From Todiramphus chloris collaris (Eukaryota > Chordata > Aves > Coraciiformes > Alcedinidae), in contig JANVCC010000073.1 of the NCBI GenBank assembly GCA_025345505.1, positions 5,097,448-5,161,447 of the forward strand: a DNA stretch of 64,000 nt, written 5' to 3'. Made by a program: the position numbers and the translations under genes. The notes below the pieces were generated by a model that searched no databases, was not told where the DNA came from, and was given only the letters and a program-made list of their open reading frames with translations. Shown piece after piece: positions 11,770 through 25,566 of this stretch (positions are counted from its first letter, which is position 1; every line of letters starts with the position of its first letter).

Positions 11770-14700
11770 GTAAGGAGAGAAAGTAATGAAATGCAGCATA
11801 GCACATCTGTCAAAGGAACAGAAAGTAGCTTTAAAAAAATATCCGGGATCAATGACATGAAAAAATTATTTGTTGGGGACTAAATGTGTTCATGTTAGGC
11901 ATCTTAATTCTGAGGAATCTGTAAGTATCAATAGTTCTTGCGTACACCAAGGGTTTGGATGTTTGTGTTTGAGATTTACCATTGATGTAGCCCCAGGATA
12001 CAAGTGACTGATAGGAGTGGGAGCTCTGGAATTGCTAAACGCACCTCTTGCTACTATGGAGTCCTCTGGAAGAGTGTTTGATATCTTGATGCTGAACTTT
12101 GGAGTGTAATTAATGCTTCTGACATTATTTAAAATTCATGTTTGGGGCAGTCTGGATTTATGTTTTCCACATAAGCATAATGCAAAATTGGGTACTGTGT
12201 TAAGAGACTTAACCTGTTTCAGCACTTAGAGCTACGCTGCCCTTTGTTGTTGATAACAAGGGATCTTTCTAAAATACCTGGAACTGACTTTGACTATGTC
12301 ACTTAGGATTGCAGGGATATACAACAAGGTAGGCATAACTAGAGGTGACAGAGAACAGTAGTACAATGATTTAGCTTTGATGGGATAAGGATGTAAGGTA
12401 GATACGGTCTGAAAAAGTTGAGCCTTTTTTGAATTGGAAAAGTATATCCTGTAGTGGCCACCTCTGTGGTCACTGCTGCTGTTCCCCAGGAGGGAATACT
12501 GGGATCTCAGTTCTTTCTTTTCCTGTTTACTCATCTTTTTTCTGCATTCTCAGATTTCTGCCAAGGGTCGGGTTCAAACAAATATTAGCTAGTGCAGACC
12601 AGGCTCAGAGGCTCCTGAATATCCTTTCACCTCAACCGCCCTATAAGCAAACCTACAGGTAGAAAGCTTCTTGGCTTTTCACCTTTTTGACGTGAAATAT
12701 CATGTTTGGGACTGTGATCGTGCCTAGAGTCTCTCTCAAGAATGCTAGTTATAATTTTGCTTTTCTAGCTGTATAAAAGGGGTCCTTAAGTAGCTGTGAA
12801 GAAATGTTGAATGTGGCACCATCGGACCATGGATAGCCATGGACCATACAGAAAATAACTGGTGGCAGTTGTCAGCAGTAGGTAAAACCAGCTTTAATAA
12901 GGCTGTTTTTAAAGCTGAGGGAGAGTTGTACCTCCAGATCTAGACCTACTAATATACATAACTGACTGTTAAAAGCTTTCCGGAAATGTTTTCTACAATT
13001 GCTATCAGAATTTACCCTTGCAAATGTAGAATGTTGGATATGCCTTGTAAATCCCTGAGGCTTGCCAAATAACTTCATGGGTTTTGAATATAGTCTTACT
13101 GTAACTGTGTCTTACAGCATCATTGTCTTCTGTATTGCCCATCTAGGGCATCATTTCTGCTAAAAGCTGGGGGCATTTGCAGGAAACCATTTTGACTGAC
13201 GTTTGGTCTTACAGAGCTTGACTGAATAATCCATTTGTTGAGCAGCTACAGTACAGATCTCATTGTGTTGGTCTCTGGGACAGGAAAAGATGATGAAACA
13301 AAAAACGTTTGTATAATTTAATAAAATTTACTTCCTAGCATTGTGAATGGAAGCAAAATGAGGTGCTTACATAGAATTAGTAACCAACAGGGTCCATCTT
13401 CAGAAAAATTTAATTAAACTTTAAATTAACTACTCGTAATAGGATTTGAAAAAAGCATGCTTGATATTTCTGTAGTTCTTCAACTTTCTTTCAGTGCCTT
13501 ATAATTGCATTTCAAAGCTCTTCTTGCAATAGATAGATATCTCAAATTTAATGCCTTAAAGATTCTCTGATATTTTCTCATTTAAAAAAATTAACTTTTC
13601 CACCTTCAAAACCTTCCCGCTTCTTCAGAATCCTGTTAGTGAGGTACATTAACAACTTTAAAACAGATAATCCTAGAAATTATTAGCTTCTTTTAAGCAT
13701 AATTACCTTATCCTGATGAGAGTGGATGACATAAAAAAAATAATCTTACACTGAATTGGTGCCTTAAATGAGTAATTTGCTAACTGTGTATGCAGTTTAA
13801 TTGGGACCCCTACTGATACTGAAAATGGTCAAAGTTTTGTTGTTTCGAATGAAAACAAGGCTTGTATGATTACAGTAGTGTATAAATATGAGTGAGATGT
13901 CTGTGTCTGTATCCCCAAATATCATTTAACCTGTTAGCTGGCGTCGGGGCAATTTTAGCCCAATGACTGACATCAGCAGATAGAGTTTTGAAAGCAAATT
14001 TTGTTCCTGATGTTCTAGTATAAATACATGGTTTTGCAGGGGAAAAAAAAAAAAGGATTTTTAAAATGCCCTAAGGGAGGGCCACTTTGTAAGCTTCTTT
14101 AAAAGATTCTACAACAAGAAGAGATGTAATTAATGTGCCAGATTTGGGGAGGTGATTGTTAGAACCTGCACCTTCTAAACACGGGACGATCCACACAGAA
14201 CATTTGTGAATGCTGGGAATTGTCCCAGGGTTCTGCTTGGGAAATCAGCGTGTCTTTGTCCTTCTGCACACATCTCCCTCTTCCTCGTGATACACATACC
14301 CTGTTTCTTTGTAAGATGCTGCTATTTGGTATCAAAACCAGGGGCTCAGTTTTGCAGCAGTAGGAACATTTACTTTCAGGTTATAGCTTTTGTGTTTAAA
14401 ACCCAAAAGCATTATCATGCCTGCAGTTGGCAGGCATTGTGCTTTATGGTTTATTACATTTGCAGTTTCAACTGTAAATGTAGGAAAACATCTGTTTTGC
14501 TTATGGGACAGCTTATTGTTCTTATTGAACAGTAACAAACCGTATGCTATGGATGAAAGAATTTGATTTATCTGTGTTATTAAGTGTACTAGGTATGTGA
14601 TTAGACATCACTCTCATAAACCATGTCTTATGTTGCTGTTTTATAAGTTCCTGTTAGCTTGTGCAATCAGGGAAGGGTTCTGCGGTGAAGTCCTTAAGCA

Positions 14701-17382
14701 GATGCAATATATGTCAACACATGGCTCCTAGCCATTGCCAAGTCTTGATAGGATTACAGGCCTTCAAGATGAAATGTGGTTTCCTGGATAATTTGTATAA
14801 TGCATCTTTGGGGTATTCATATTTTCAAGATGTATTTGGATTTACAAGCTATAAAAGATGCAGCGTGCTTTGTAGATTTTATTTTAGATATAGTACCGTT
14901 TAAAATGCTCGAGGCTTCTCCTCCATGCAGTGGATGGTTTGCTTTGAGGATCTGAAACATTCATTGCTACTGGTTCTTGTATCAGATACTCTCTATTAAT
15001 ATTGCCATACTGAAATAGGAGACTGACTACTGGGAATCTCCAGGCAATCAATGAAAGATACTTTGCAACAATAATGTCCTTTTCACTTCACTTTCATGAA
15101 AGCTATTTACAAATGTTACTGAGGCATTACAGTAAGCTCCTGAAGCTGGATCTCTGAGAGCAGTCAGTCCTAGAAACCTATAAATGGAGATAAAGATGGG
15201 AAATAGCTATGCTATGACAGTGGAAACTGGCCATTCCTTTACTGGGCTCCATTTTTGTGGACCCCTTTGGATGTCCATAAAGTTCTGTTTCAACAAATGC
15301 TCACAGCTTCTCCGCTTTTTGAGGCTAAGCTTTAATTCTTCCATCTGGGCTCTTGTCCATCTGGAGTTTTTTATTAACTTGATCCAAATTTTGAAAGATC
15401 TGAAGAATGAAATGGAAACAAAGACACTAACTGGAGAGGAAAAATAGTTTCAATGAATCCCCTGAGAATAAAATCAGCTTTCTAACAACAATATTCACCT
15501 TGCCTAGGTAGAGAGGCTTTCTTAGAATGATTGTGTCTAACATTCAATCCATTTTACACTGTTGAAATGCTAGACCCAACAACTGTGAATGATGGCTAAG
15601 GAGGAATAACTGTCTATTTGAACACCAACTACCAAAGCCTTAGCTCTGTTTAACAGACTTCTTTTTTTTTTCCTTTTTCTTCCTCCTCCCTCTACCTTAA
15701 TTGTACAACTTTACGATTTTAATTTTACAATGTGTTCTGTATATGAATGTAAAACTTTTATTCTATATTTACTGCAAGCCTAGATGGCTTAATGTAGGGT
15801 AGGAGCTACTGAATAAACCATAGTCAGAAAGTGCCTGGCAAATTATCATGCTTGTGTCTCATTAACTTGTCTTACTGGAACCTCATTCCATCTTTCACAG
15901 GCTAAAAATGCATTAGCAATATATTTTGTAGTGATTCCAATATATGTTGAGAGTCAGTATAAGTTAAACAGATAGCAAAGTAGGCAATGCACTTTATTCT
16001 TTATTCTTTTGTGCAACTAAGTCACTTTTTGATGTCAGTAAAAATGCTTGATGCAAAGGTGACATAAATCACATGCACATGTACCCTACCATTTGAATCA
16101 TGATCTCATGTACTCCTTGGTTCTACTTGTAATACTGAAACACTGGTTTTAAATATAGAATTAAAGCATGTCTTAGAGATAACTTGAACTATCAAGCAGT
16201 GAAATGTCATCAGTCATTTAATTATGTACATAAAATAAAATTAAAAAAAAAAAAGTTGATAGAGAATTCCAGCAATGCAATTTCTCAGCAATTCACCATG
16301 GAGACAGTTTCTTTTAATATTCCAGAGATCTGTCCTTTAAGATAAATGTATTCTTAGGCTATTCAAATTATTTTACAATCTTTACAGACTCATTTTACAA
16401 ATCACTGATGTATTAATTTAGCTTAATCATCTATCTGAGTTTAGTCTAGCAAAAACACGTATGTGGTGGAGATGTTTCTTACTTCTTCCAACACCGTCCA
16501 TAAACCAATGAATCAGTAACAGGAAAGATAAAATGAATAATTCAAAAGATCAATGCTGACTAAAGACCAGAGATACTTACAGTATTAATATATTTTTGGG
16601 TTTGTGCCTGTAGGCCATACTTTTACAGTTAAAAAATATTTTGGAGTAAATAAAGCTGATCACTATATACTATATCTGTAAATATAGTAGCATGTGCTTT
16701 TACTAGCTTTAGAAGGATTGTGTGAGCTCGTTCTCTGATGTGTTTTGGTAGCACCAAAAAGGCAATAAATGATTAAGTATATATCTTCTCCCTGACATGG
16801 AATTCCACAACAGGGATTGTATCCTGTTCTTTTTACTTGTTGACTGTTGATGCTTCCAGCACAAGGGAGGCCTGTGACATCAGTCAGCTGTTCCCAGCCC
16901 GTTTGAACACCGTTGGGCTTGAACGCTTTGCTGCCTCGCTTAGAAGGAAATCAGCACGGCAGAGCCCTTCCTAGGCTGTCAGTGAGCAGCAAGGCTAGAA
17001 ATATCAAGATGCTAGAGGGACTCAAATCATTTTAGGCACAAGGGCTCAAAGTTGCCTCTTATCATGGTGCAATCCCACCACGGGTTTGCGGCAAGATGAT
17101 CGTTTCAAGATCTTTTGCTTGAATTGTCAGTCATGTTTGTGCACGTGTCTGAGCCTCGCTGCATTCTAGAGCTGGGGCAATGGGACAGAGCAGCATCACA
17201 TTCACTCTGTTCCTCACTAGCATGTAATCACTAAAACACTACTTTCCAAGGTCAGCTTCACCCAAGACTACACATAACAGGACCTTTTATTGATAATGTC
17301 ATTTTGTTAACACATAAGAAAAAAAAATCAAAATTAATATTCTGAGCTCCTCTCGTTGGTTGTAGCAACCTCTACTGCAACT
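11770..17382. other. Anonymous intronic or intergenic DNA
   Basis: No recognised gene or repeat family. The stretch contains short poly-A runs (near 14043 and 16242), a T/C run near 15660, and AT-rich sequence. Open frames of 60-110 codons occur on both strands without homology that I can see. Confidence 0.3.
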
Positions 17383-17611
17383 CTTCTTCCCTCTGTTCCC
17401 AGAGAAATTATTTGGAGATTTGCTTGGATACTGATTGTTATGTAGCTTTAGTACGCTAAAGTTCTGCCTCTAGAGATTTAGATAAAACTCTGTGTAAACA
17501 GACTGAATTTATCCTAATCTCTGATAGACATTCTCCTAATTCTTAAACCTACAAAACAATCAATATCAAAGAAAATCTCCAATTAATTTCTCTGGGAACA
17601 GAGGGAAGAAG
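17383..17611. repeat. Long imperfect palindrome (foldback/MITE-like) cut by the assembly gap
   Basis: The first 38 bases (17383-17420, starting CTTCTTCCCTCTGTTCCCAG) are the reverse complement of the last 38 (17574-17611) with one mismatch. Pairing continues inward with weaker identity: 30 positions from 17421 (TGATTGTTATGTAG against TGATTGTTTTGTAG when reverse-complemented) pair at about 25, and AGAGATTTAGATAAA pairs with TTTATCCTAATCTCT. The symmetry centre is near 17497. Arms of about 114 bp with almost no loop would form a long hairpin. This could be a non-autonomous DNA transposon of palindromic type or an ancient inverted duplication. No flanking target duplication can be tested because the right side is the gap. 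Confidence 0.75.
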
Positions 17612-17711
17612 NNNNNNNNNNNNNNNNNNNNNNNNNNNNNNNNNNNNNNNNNNNNNNNNNNNNNNNNNNNNNNNNNNNNNNNNNNNNNNNNNNNNNNNNN
17701 NNNNNNNNNNN
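17612..17711. other. Assembly gap (100 N)
   Basis: Exactly 100 N bases, the usual placeholder for a gap of unknown size. It starts directly at the end of the palindrome's right arm and is followed by a run of T. The hairpin is a likely reason sequencing or assembly stopped here. Confidence 0.98.
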
Positions 17712-20700
17712 TTTTTTTTTTAACCCAACTAGTTCAGTACATAAAACAATGGGTGCTGAGGGTCAGGACTTCAGCAGGTGGAAAAGCATGCATAGTGGTA
17801 ACAGCACTGTCTTGGTGGCACCGCCTTTTGTGGTATGCCTTAAATTCAGCTGGAAAAAAAAAAACATAAAAAGGTGTCAAGTATGGAAAGAAACCTATAT
17901 GAAACCAAACCCAAACAGCATGTGTAAGCTCTTGATTTAATTACTTCATGTTTATTTGAATTTGTGTCTGAAACACAGCGGGCAGAAGAGAGAAATTGCA
18001 TTTGCTGGAATAAAAATAGATCATTCCCATGGACAGAGAGCTTGTCCCTGTGTTTTCGACTTCATTTAAAGAGATTTTTATTGTCAACATAAAAAACGTA
18101 ACAAGGTAGTAATACTGGATATATCAAAACTGGTTTAGCAGGGTGGCTTGTTCCTTACAGTGTCAAGAAGTTTAGGGCCAGCAATGTGGAGAAATCTAGC
18201 TTTGTCAGGAGATAGCTCTGCCTGAATCTTTCAGAAATCCCACTGGAGAAATCTGTTATCTTGCATTCCCAGTGTCAGGAAGACTCTTTCTTTCAGCTGC
18301 ACAGATACAGACCCACTACAGTCACCCAGCTCATAGTTTTCATCAGTGGGATGTATAACATTGGCAGTTTCTGCACAATGTTTGTCCAGGAGTCTCTGCA
18401 TATGTGCAGGATGGCTGTGTGAGTAGGAATGGAGGATTTACAACCCATCTCCATGCCATGTACCAGAGCAGCAGTACCTGGACATCAGCAGGCTGGCCAC
18501 TCAGCCGTCCCCTTGCTCAGTGCTGTGCCATCCCAGGGTATGTCTACAATTGTTTCTCACTCAGAGCACTTTGAAATTCTGTCCCAGAAATCTGATGACA
18601 GAAGACCTGGGAGCCATCAATTGTTAGCAGAAGCGACCTTCTAGACGAGAGCTTGCTTCCCAGTAAGCGTACTTGATCTACACCTTCACATTCTGCCTGC
18701 CTTTTTCGCTCCCCGTCTCTTTAAAATGCAATTACACTTTCACTGCCCAGGAGTGAGGGACAAGAATAACTCCAAGTGTTGGTGTGATAGGGTATGTGTG
18801 CATCTCCTGATAGAAAGTGTGGTGCAAAGAACCGCTTCCCAGTGAAGAGCAGATCCTGGATAAGCAGCTCTCCTTCTGTGGTACCTGTGGTGCATCAGGT
18901 CTCTAGTGAGCTTGGCAGCACTGCCTTGAAGTGGCATTCAGGTTCATATATGCACAGCTATACCAAATAATACTGCACAGACGTTTTAAAAGCCGTTTGG
19001 AAATGGAAATACAGATGGAGATCAGGGGAAGAGATTGAATTATAACTCAATGATCCCATGTTTATAAATTATCTAGTATCTATAACACTTTAAAATAGCA
19101 TTTATTTGCTTTAATAATTCATGGAAAGTTCACAGCAGGTAATTTATTAATAATACAGTATTATCAGTATGGATTTTGACCAATTCCTATTTCTATTTTG
19201 TTGAGTCTATTGGTCTCTTTTCTTGCAGCAGCAAGAAGCTCAGTTTTAAACAACAGTGAAAGGAAGCCTATTACCTTGTTCTCAAAATGATATATGGGTA
19301 TATCTGTGGGATGTAAAGCTTTGGTTTGAAGTCAGAAATAACTACAAATGTAGAAGTAAGCATACATTCCTATTTAGATGGACACTAAAGGTCACTATGC
19401 AGAAAAAAAGTCTATGTACACTCAGATTTGAGTCACACCACTAAAATCAATGGAATGACTTTTATACTTACTGGTATAATTGTCCTATTAAGATGCTTAC
19501 TTAAGTGTTCTGCTGATTCAGAGCCAGACCGTTCAAGCGCTCTGCAGACACAAAGCCTATCACATCAGAAAAGCACCATTTGCAGTCTGTTTACCAAATT
19601 ATTTCATATTCTGTGTTTAACTTCATCTGTTTCTTTTATTAATATATAAATTAGCATTGTCCCTACAAGTACTGCATAGGTATTGGTTTGCAAATGGTGA
19701 CTTTCTAACTGTAACTATTAGCAGGGTGGTCCTAATGATTTATTTATCTGCATTCAGATTTTTTCTTGTTTTCACCAAATAGGTTTTTCAAGCTGCAATA
19801 CTCTGACATTCTGTCTGAAACAGTTTGTTGTAGAGCAACACATCTTGAAGTTTTCAGGAAAAAAGCCCATATCTGGTTAGTGCTATTGCTAAAGAGGCTA
19901 GGATTGTAGTTTTTAAGAAAGCAGAGCTGTTCGTTCCCCCGAGAAGATCAGAAACAAATATCCACCAAATAAGTCATTCCAGCTATGGTGATTTCATTTA
20001 AGCACTCTAATAAGAAAAAAAAATGGTAAAAATAGAAGCAGTGGAATAGGTTAAGTCTATATCCAGAACTGCACACTGTAGCAGCATAGGTGATTTTCCA
20101 TTATAGTCTGCTCAATGATGGCAATGCCAGTTACTGGTGGCTATCACAGTTTCTACTGTGTGTGTGCAGCTCGTCTGCTCCATAACTTCTTGGAGATACT
20201 AGTTGGGAAATATCTGTTGTGAATATATTTTGAAGCGAGAGATGCAGTGCACTGAATGCACCAAAAAGTGCTCAAAGACAAATGGGAGATGGACCAAGAG
20301 CTGTATCTCAGCAGTGTTTATGTTGGTGCCATCGTGGATAAGTGCACAAGAATGTATGGCTGAGATTTGCGTTCTGATGTTTGGCGTTGTCAGTTTGAAA
20401 CTGCTGGACACTCATGGGCTTTCTGTTGCATCTCTAAAGCCACTCTTCAGACCCTATATTAAAGACCCAGACCAATGGAAACTGGGGGTACAGCTGTTGG
20501 TGGTGGCTGCAGGTCCTGGTTCTCCTTGGAGCTGGGCGAGGAAGGAGACGTATTAATCCCTGCATTCACACAAGTGTGGGGACTTAGGGGTTTGTGCTGT
20601 TTCAGTCTCCTGTGGGTAGTTGTGAAATCTGGCTATAGAATGTCTGTCAAACATTTTATGGTAAAATAGCAAAACAATTTTGGAATGAGATCTGGTGACT

Positions 20701-22619
20701 TCTAAAATATATATTTTACCAGGCTGTTCTATGTACTTCATAAAACAATATTTTCTCCAAAACGATCGTTTCTGATTAAGATCTCACCTCAAAAATATTT
20801 TTGAGGTAAGAAATGGAAGCAGAGAGAAAATATCTAAGGGTTTCCTTTTGGCCTTTTTCCTTTTTTTGGAATGAAGATATTTCTTGGGTTTTGTTTGCTA
20901 CTATTTGCTATAAATAACAAGCAGGTTGATTTACAGCAGGATCCCTAACAGTCTTCTGCTGATGGCTGTATAGAGTTTGATCAGTTGTATGGGATTTCCT
21001 GTTGGGGACAGTTGTAAAACTTTACCTGGCACACCACTTCTAGAAGGATCATGGGATTACCAGTACTGCTGAGAGATCTCTGTGGTTTATGATTGTTTTT
21101 AAAGCCAATACATTTTCTCTTTGAGAAAAATAATGACGTTTGTCTAAGTAAAAGTAGAAAGATTATTATGGAATCATGGTAAATTTAGACATTGATTTGT
21201 TCTCTTGGCTACGGAACGTTGCTTGCATGCAGATGTTTGGCATTAGACTAAAACATGCCTTGTATCCCTATCTTGAAGCTTTGCCTTCTTTAATGATGAA
21301 AAGGTTTTCCAGCCCTGTGTGTTAACTGGATCGACATTCTTCACAGATACTTGTATGTCCATTTCAGTATTTAGGAGTAAATACACAGCATTTAATTTAT
21401 AGAAACGAAATGCTAACCTGATGTACAAAAGCAGTGCTTTGTGGTAAATCATCCTGCATCCTCCTTAGTTTCACAGGACATAATCACCATGTGCTACCTA
21501 TCCCGATACATCTGCACACTGCCAAATGGAGGGGACGGGGGTGAAATTTAGTTTAAAATCTTTCTATGTTAGAGATCTTCAGGCATTTGTCTTTTTATGC
21601 TTTCTTTTACCAGTTCTCAGCCAAGGGACAAGGACATACTGTATCGCTACTTTCTTTGTGATTCATTCCTTATAAAACAATCTGTACTTTTAGTGGCACT
21701 TGTTATTAATCAAGGTTTTTTCCCTCCATTAGAGTCGTTGTTGGCTCAATCACTTCAGTATATATAATCACTAACTTTTTCCATTACACTAGTGAGTAGG
21801 TGCTCTTATGTGTCTGTCAAAGGGATGCTGGTACATTTAGTATGATGCTTTGCAATTTCAGTGAGAACACTAATGGTTCAAGTGTGATTGCTTCCCCCCC
21901 CCTTTTGAGAGAAAAAAAAAGAATTGCATGTTCCCCTCAGAGCAAAAAGAGAGAAAAAGGATGGAAAGTTCCAAACTCAATTTCTTTTTGTATCATTAAA
22001 ATGTTTCAAAGTACAGAGGAATGCTCTTGCAGAATCAATCATTTAATAATGTATCTGCAGAGACACTAGTCTTGTGTATCCTAAAGAGAATGCTGAAAAG
22101 GCTAAAGTATCAATTTTGTACAAAACCGTGTGTATTTGCAGAGTACAGCACAAAAATTCTCACTCTCACGAATGCAACAGAGGAGGGAGAGGGAAGGCTG
22201 TGTGTAGATAAAGCCTTTATTGACGTCGTGTTGTTTCTGTGCAGAAAAGGTCCAGCTTCTGCCTGGAAAAATAGACACAGGAGATGTTATATATAGTCAC
22301 TTATTGATGATATTTTTTTAATGCAAGAAAATAATTCTTTAGAGATCTTTAAAGATATTTAGAGAAGGTTATCTTTAGATAATGGAAAAAAAAAATCTGA
22401 GAAATACTCTAAAAATGAATCAGTCATTTCATGCAAGTAATGCTTATTCTCTACCACTTGCAGACCATTCAGACAGGCTACTTTAAAACCGAGACAAAAC
22501 AAAGAATAAAAGCAATGAAAAGGAAGTAAATATGTGGCCACACAGCTCTGTTTTCAGACTTGGGCTTCTCCTCATGAAGTCTCTGAATTTTTCAATTGCC
22601 TGTTTCTTGACTTGCACAG
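17712..22619. other. Anonymous intronic or intergenic DNA
   Basis: No recognised exon or repeat family. It includes a perfect 22-bp palindrome at 20786-20807. A 117-codon frame at 20203-20556 opens at TTG and is Cys-rich at its start, but has no recognisable homology. Confidence 0.3.
20786..20807. repeat. Perfect 22-bp palindrome
   Basis: ACCTCAAAAAT is followed immediately by its reverse complement ATTTTTGAGGT, giving a loopless perfect dyad. The bases just outside do not extend the symmetry. No function is inferred. Confidence 0.9.
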
Positions 22620-23125
22620 GTGGCCGCACTTTTCCTCTCCAGACTTCACCTATTACCCCTTTTTCTTTTTCCTATCCATTTTTACCTGAGTCTTACAGTT
22701 TTCATTCTATAATACAGTTAAATTCTGTCTTTTCTTTATTCTTCTCCTATCCTTCACCTTCCTTGGTAATTGTTTTGTAGAGATCTAACGAGAAATCTTC
22801 CATTCCCCCAACTCCAACTGTTATTAGTTTTTCCTCTTGAAGCAATTCTGCACCATCCCTGAATTTTACTGCATCCAACATCCAATCCCAGCAGTCTATG
22901 CATCTTCCAAAGTCCTGATATAATTTGTTTTTATCTCATTTAGTCTACCTTGCTTACCCTTTGCATGTTTTCCCCAATTATATTTTCACCTTTTCTCTTT
23001 GACTCTTTTCCCATACTATTCCACGTTCCTGTACTGGCTGGTTTTTTACCATTTTCTGCTCCTGCCCTTTGGAGTGTTCCTCAGAGCCATCTCTAATCCT
23101 CCTTACGCATTCATGTCCTCCGTTA
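22620..23125. repeat. Pyrimidine-rich, strand-asymmetric tract
   Basis: About 500 bp in which the plus strand is strongly biased to C and T (TTTTTCTTTTTCCTATCC, CTTTATTCTTCTCC, TTTTCACCTTTTCTC). It is not a simple tandem repeat. It may be a decayed polypyrimidine expansion or the remnant of an unrecognised repeat. Confidence 0.5.
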
Positions 23126-25546
23126 TTGAATCTTGATCTGAACTTGTTGGATAATAAGGTATTGTGAAAGAGATCGACTGTATGGCTTTCAGGCTCATGT
23201 ACATTTACCATAGTACTGAAGAAAATACATTGTGGGTCTCCTTGGTCACTGAATTTTGTGTCCTGTGCTTTAAAACTAGAAGTGACAAATACTTCAAAAT
23301 ACTTGCTGCAAACAGAAGAGTATTAATAAAATGATTGTATTCTCAAGTCATTCAGATGCTTTTGTTCTGGATGTGTGCATCCGTCTTGAAAACATGGGAA
23401 ACACATCCTAATGTCTTCTAACACCTATCTGCTGATACAGAGGTTTAGGGTCTGACTGAGCCCTGAGACCCAATATAATTAAGAGGAATTTGTGCCCTTT
23501 TACTGGATGTTGTGTCAGGAGCGCTCCATTGGGCAGCGTTTTGGGGCACATCACATTAACAGTGGTATCTTCCCTTAGCTTCCTCACGGTGTGACAGCTA
23601 ATTTCCAAACGAACAGCCCCTGCCAAGGCACCAGCCCTCTTCCCGAGGGTGGCAGGCACTGTGTGCCCTGCTGTCACTGCACTTCTACCTCATTGCTTTC
23701 GTGTTGCGATCGAGGTGTGAAGAGAGCAGCTGGAGCTGCCATATGCAGGACGCGCTATGCTGCTGCTGAGGGTTCTCTTCTCCCCAAAACAACACTGAAC
23801 ACTCACCGCTTCATCCACACACAATGATTTGAAGCTGTTTCTTAGAAGGTAACAACTAGTGCTGTTGTGATGGTTTGAATGTGATGATTTAGTGCTGTGA
23901 TAATTCTTGATACTTGTACAGTATCATTTTGTAATAGTCTGAGGCTACTCTGTTAGGGCATACTGGCTCGTTGGATCCCATAGCTACTATTTTTATACTA
24001 TTTTTAGAGAAGAAAGAAGATCAAATGAAGTATTTGAGTATACATTTCATTTTGGCACAGCATGGATCATTATGCTGTGTAACTACCATTTAGGAAGCGG
24101 CTGTGATACCCAGCCTTGGAATGCTCACAAAATCACTTTGTCCCTCTGGAGACTGGCCTGCTAGCTGCGGGGCAGCCCTCCTCTCATCTCAGCTTGGAAA
24201 GCTTGAGTGAATCCTGCACCATCCACAGCAGAGATCCCAGCACCTGCCCTGAGTAACCGCCTTGTTAGTGGGTGATTAGCAGAGGGATGACAGCCCTAAT
24301 TAGGTTCTGAGGGAACCTCAGGAACAAAACTTTGCAGATGAGCTACAAAGCTGAACTAATTAGAAGGGTACTAATGTGGGTTAGATACTACACTAACCGG
24401 GCAGGAATGGCTACAAATGCTCCAGTAGCTCCTGACTCATCTGGTTTTTAATGAAGACATTCTTACTGAAGATCAAACTTTTCCTCCTGTGGGGATTTCC
24501 TTGATTTGAGGAGAAGAGCAATGGATGTCAGCAGATGCAGCCAACCCTTTCCTGTTGGCCCTGTTTGTTATGCTACATATTCAGCTGGATGACACAAAAG
24601 GCCTAGGCATCAAATCCCTGCTTATTCCAAGAGAGTTATCCTTATTTTGTTTTTAACCGTATTTAAAACTCTTAATAACATCATGAGAAAAATAGAGCCA
24701 ATTTTGAGATATATGGTATTGTGCATTGTATAATTTATCTCTGTATAGTTTCTAAAGAAGTTCATGAAGTTATTGAGTAATTGCACCACATCCTTTGCAG
24801 CTTTGTTGGCTTCCTGCATATCTGAAGCAGGCGGTGATGTATTAGATGCTGTTTCTTACACAAGAGGTGTGGAATATTTTAATAGCCATTGTGCAGTTAT
24901 ATTTTGGGTTACACAACTAATGGCATTCATTGGTTTTCTTGTACTTGTTTTGTTTTCATTTTTGTCTAGTTTGGCTTATATAAATCTGAACAGTGTAGTG
25001 GTTTAACTGCCAGCAGAAGCCAGTCTGAAAACCAGCTTTTAAGGAGTACCAGTCTAATGCCAATGAAATGTAGTGTGAGTCTGATGGGAGGAGAGGAGGA
25101 TGCAGGAAGGAGTGTACGGGCTGTGGCTGTGCAGTAACTGTGCTCTCTGTCTCCCTGTTGGAATGTCATCCTGTGACTGTGAAAATCTCAGGAAAGCTGT
25201 CTTTTCCAGATCATTGCATTTTCATTGTTACTTTTTTCAACTCGGTGTTAGTCTAACGATTTGGTGAAATAATCTGACATTAATACACTTTTATTTAGAG
25301 TAAGCATAGGCAAGTTGGGGTGGACAGGATTAAAAAAGCAGCTGTAGCTCATAGCTGTAGGTACCATAAATTATTAGATGATTTAAGGGCCAGACCCTCT
25401 TCCCATTTTTGTTGCTGCATTGCTGTTGTTATTCACTGAAGCAACTAGCTCTTTCCTGAGAAGTTTTTTTTCATTGATGATGAAGCCTTTCTGTAATTGC
25501 AAAGTAGTTGTTTTATTATGCAAGTGTCCTATTTTGCTAGTCAGCT

Positions 25547-25566
25547 AAAAAAAAAAAAAAAAAAAA
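25547..25566 (+). repeat. Poly-A tract, 20 bp
   Basis: Uninterrupted run of 20 A. No retroposed gene body was recognised upstream, so it is best regarded as a mononucleotide microsatellite. Confidence 0.95.

Noticed and set aside
20203-20556. 117-codon Cys-rich frame
   Set aside because: It opens at TTG, has no recognisable domain, and a minus-strand frame is open over the same bases.
24764-25006. 80-codon ATG frame with a hydrophobic C-terminal half resembling a membrane segment
   Set aside because: T-rich DNA yields hydrophobic frames easily; no splice sites, homologue or transcript signal is visible.
24994-25010. TGTAGTGGTTTAAC, similar to the start of some avian ERVL LTRs
   Set aside because: The following sequence does not match an LTR, and no matching CA end or target duplication was found.
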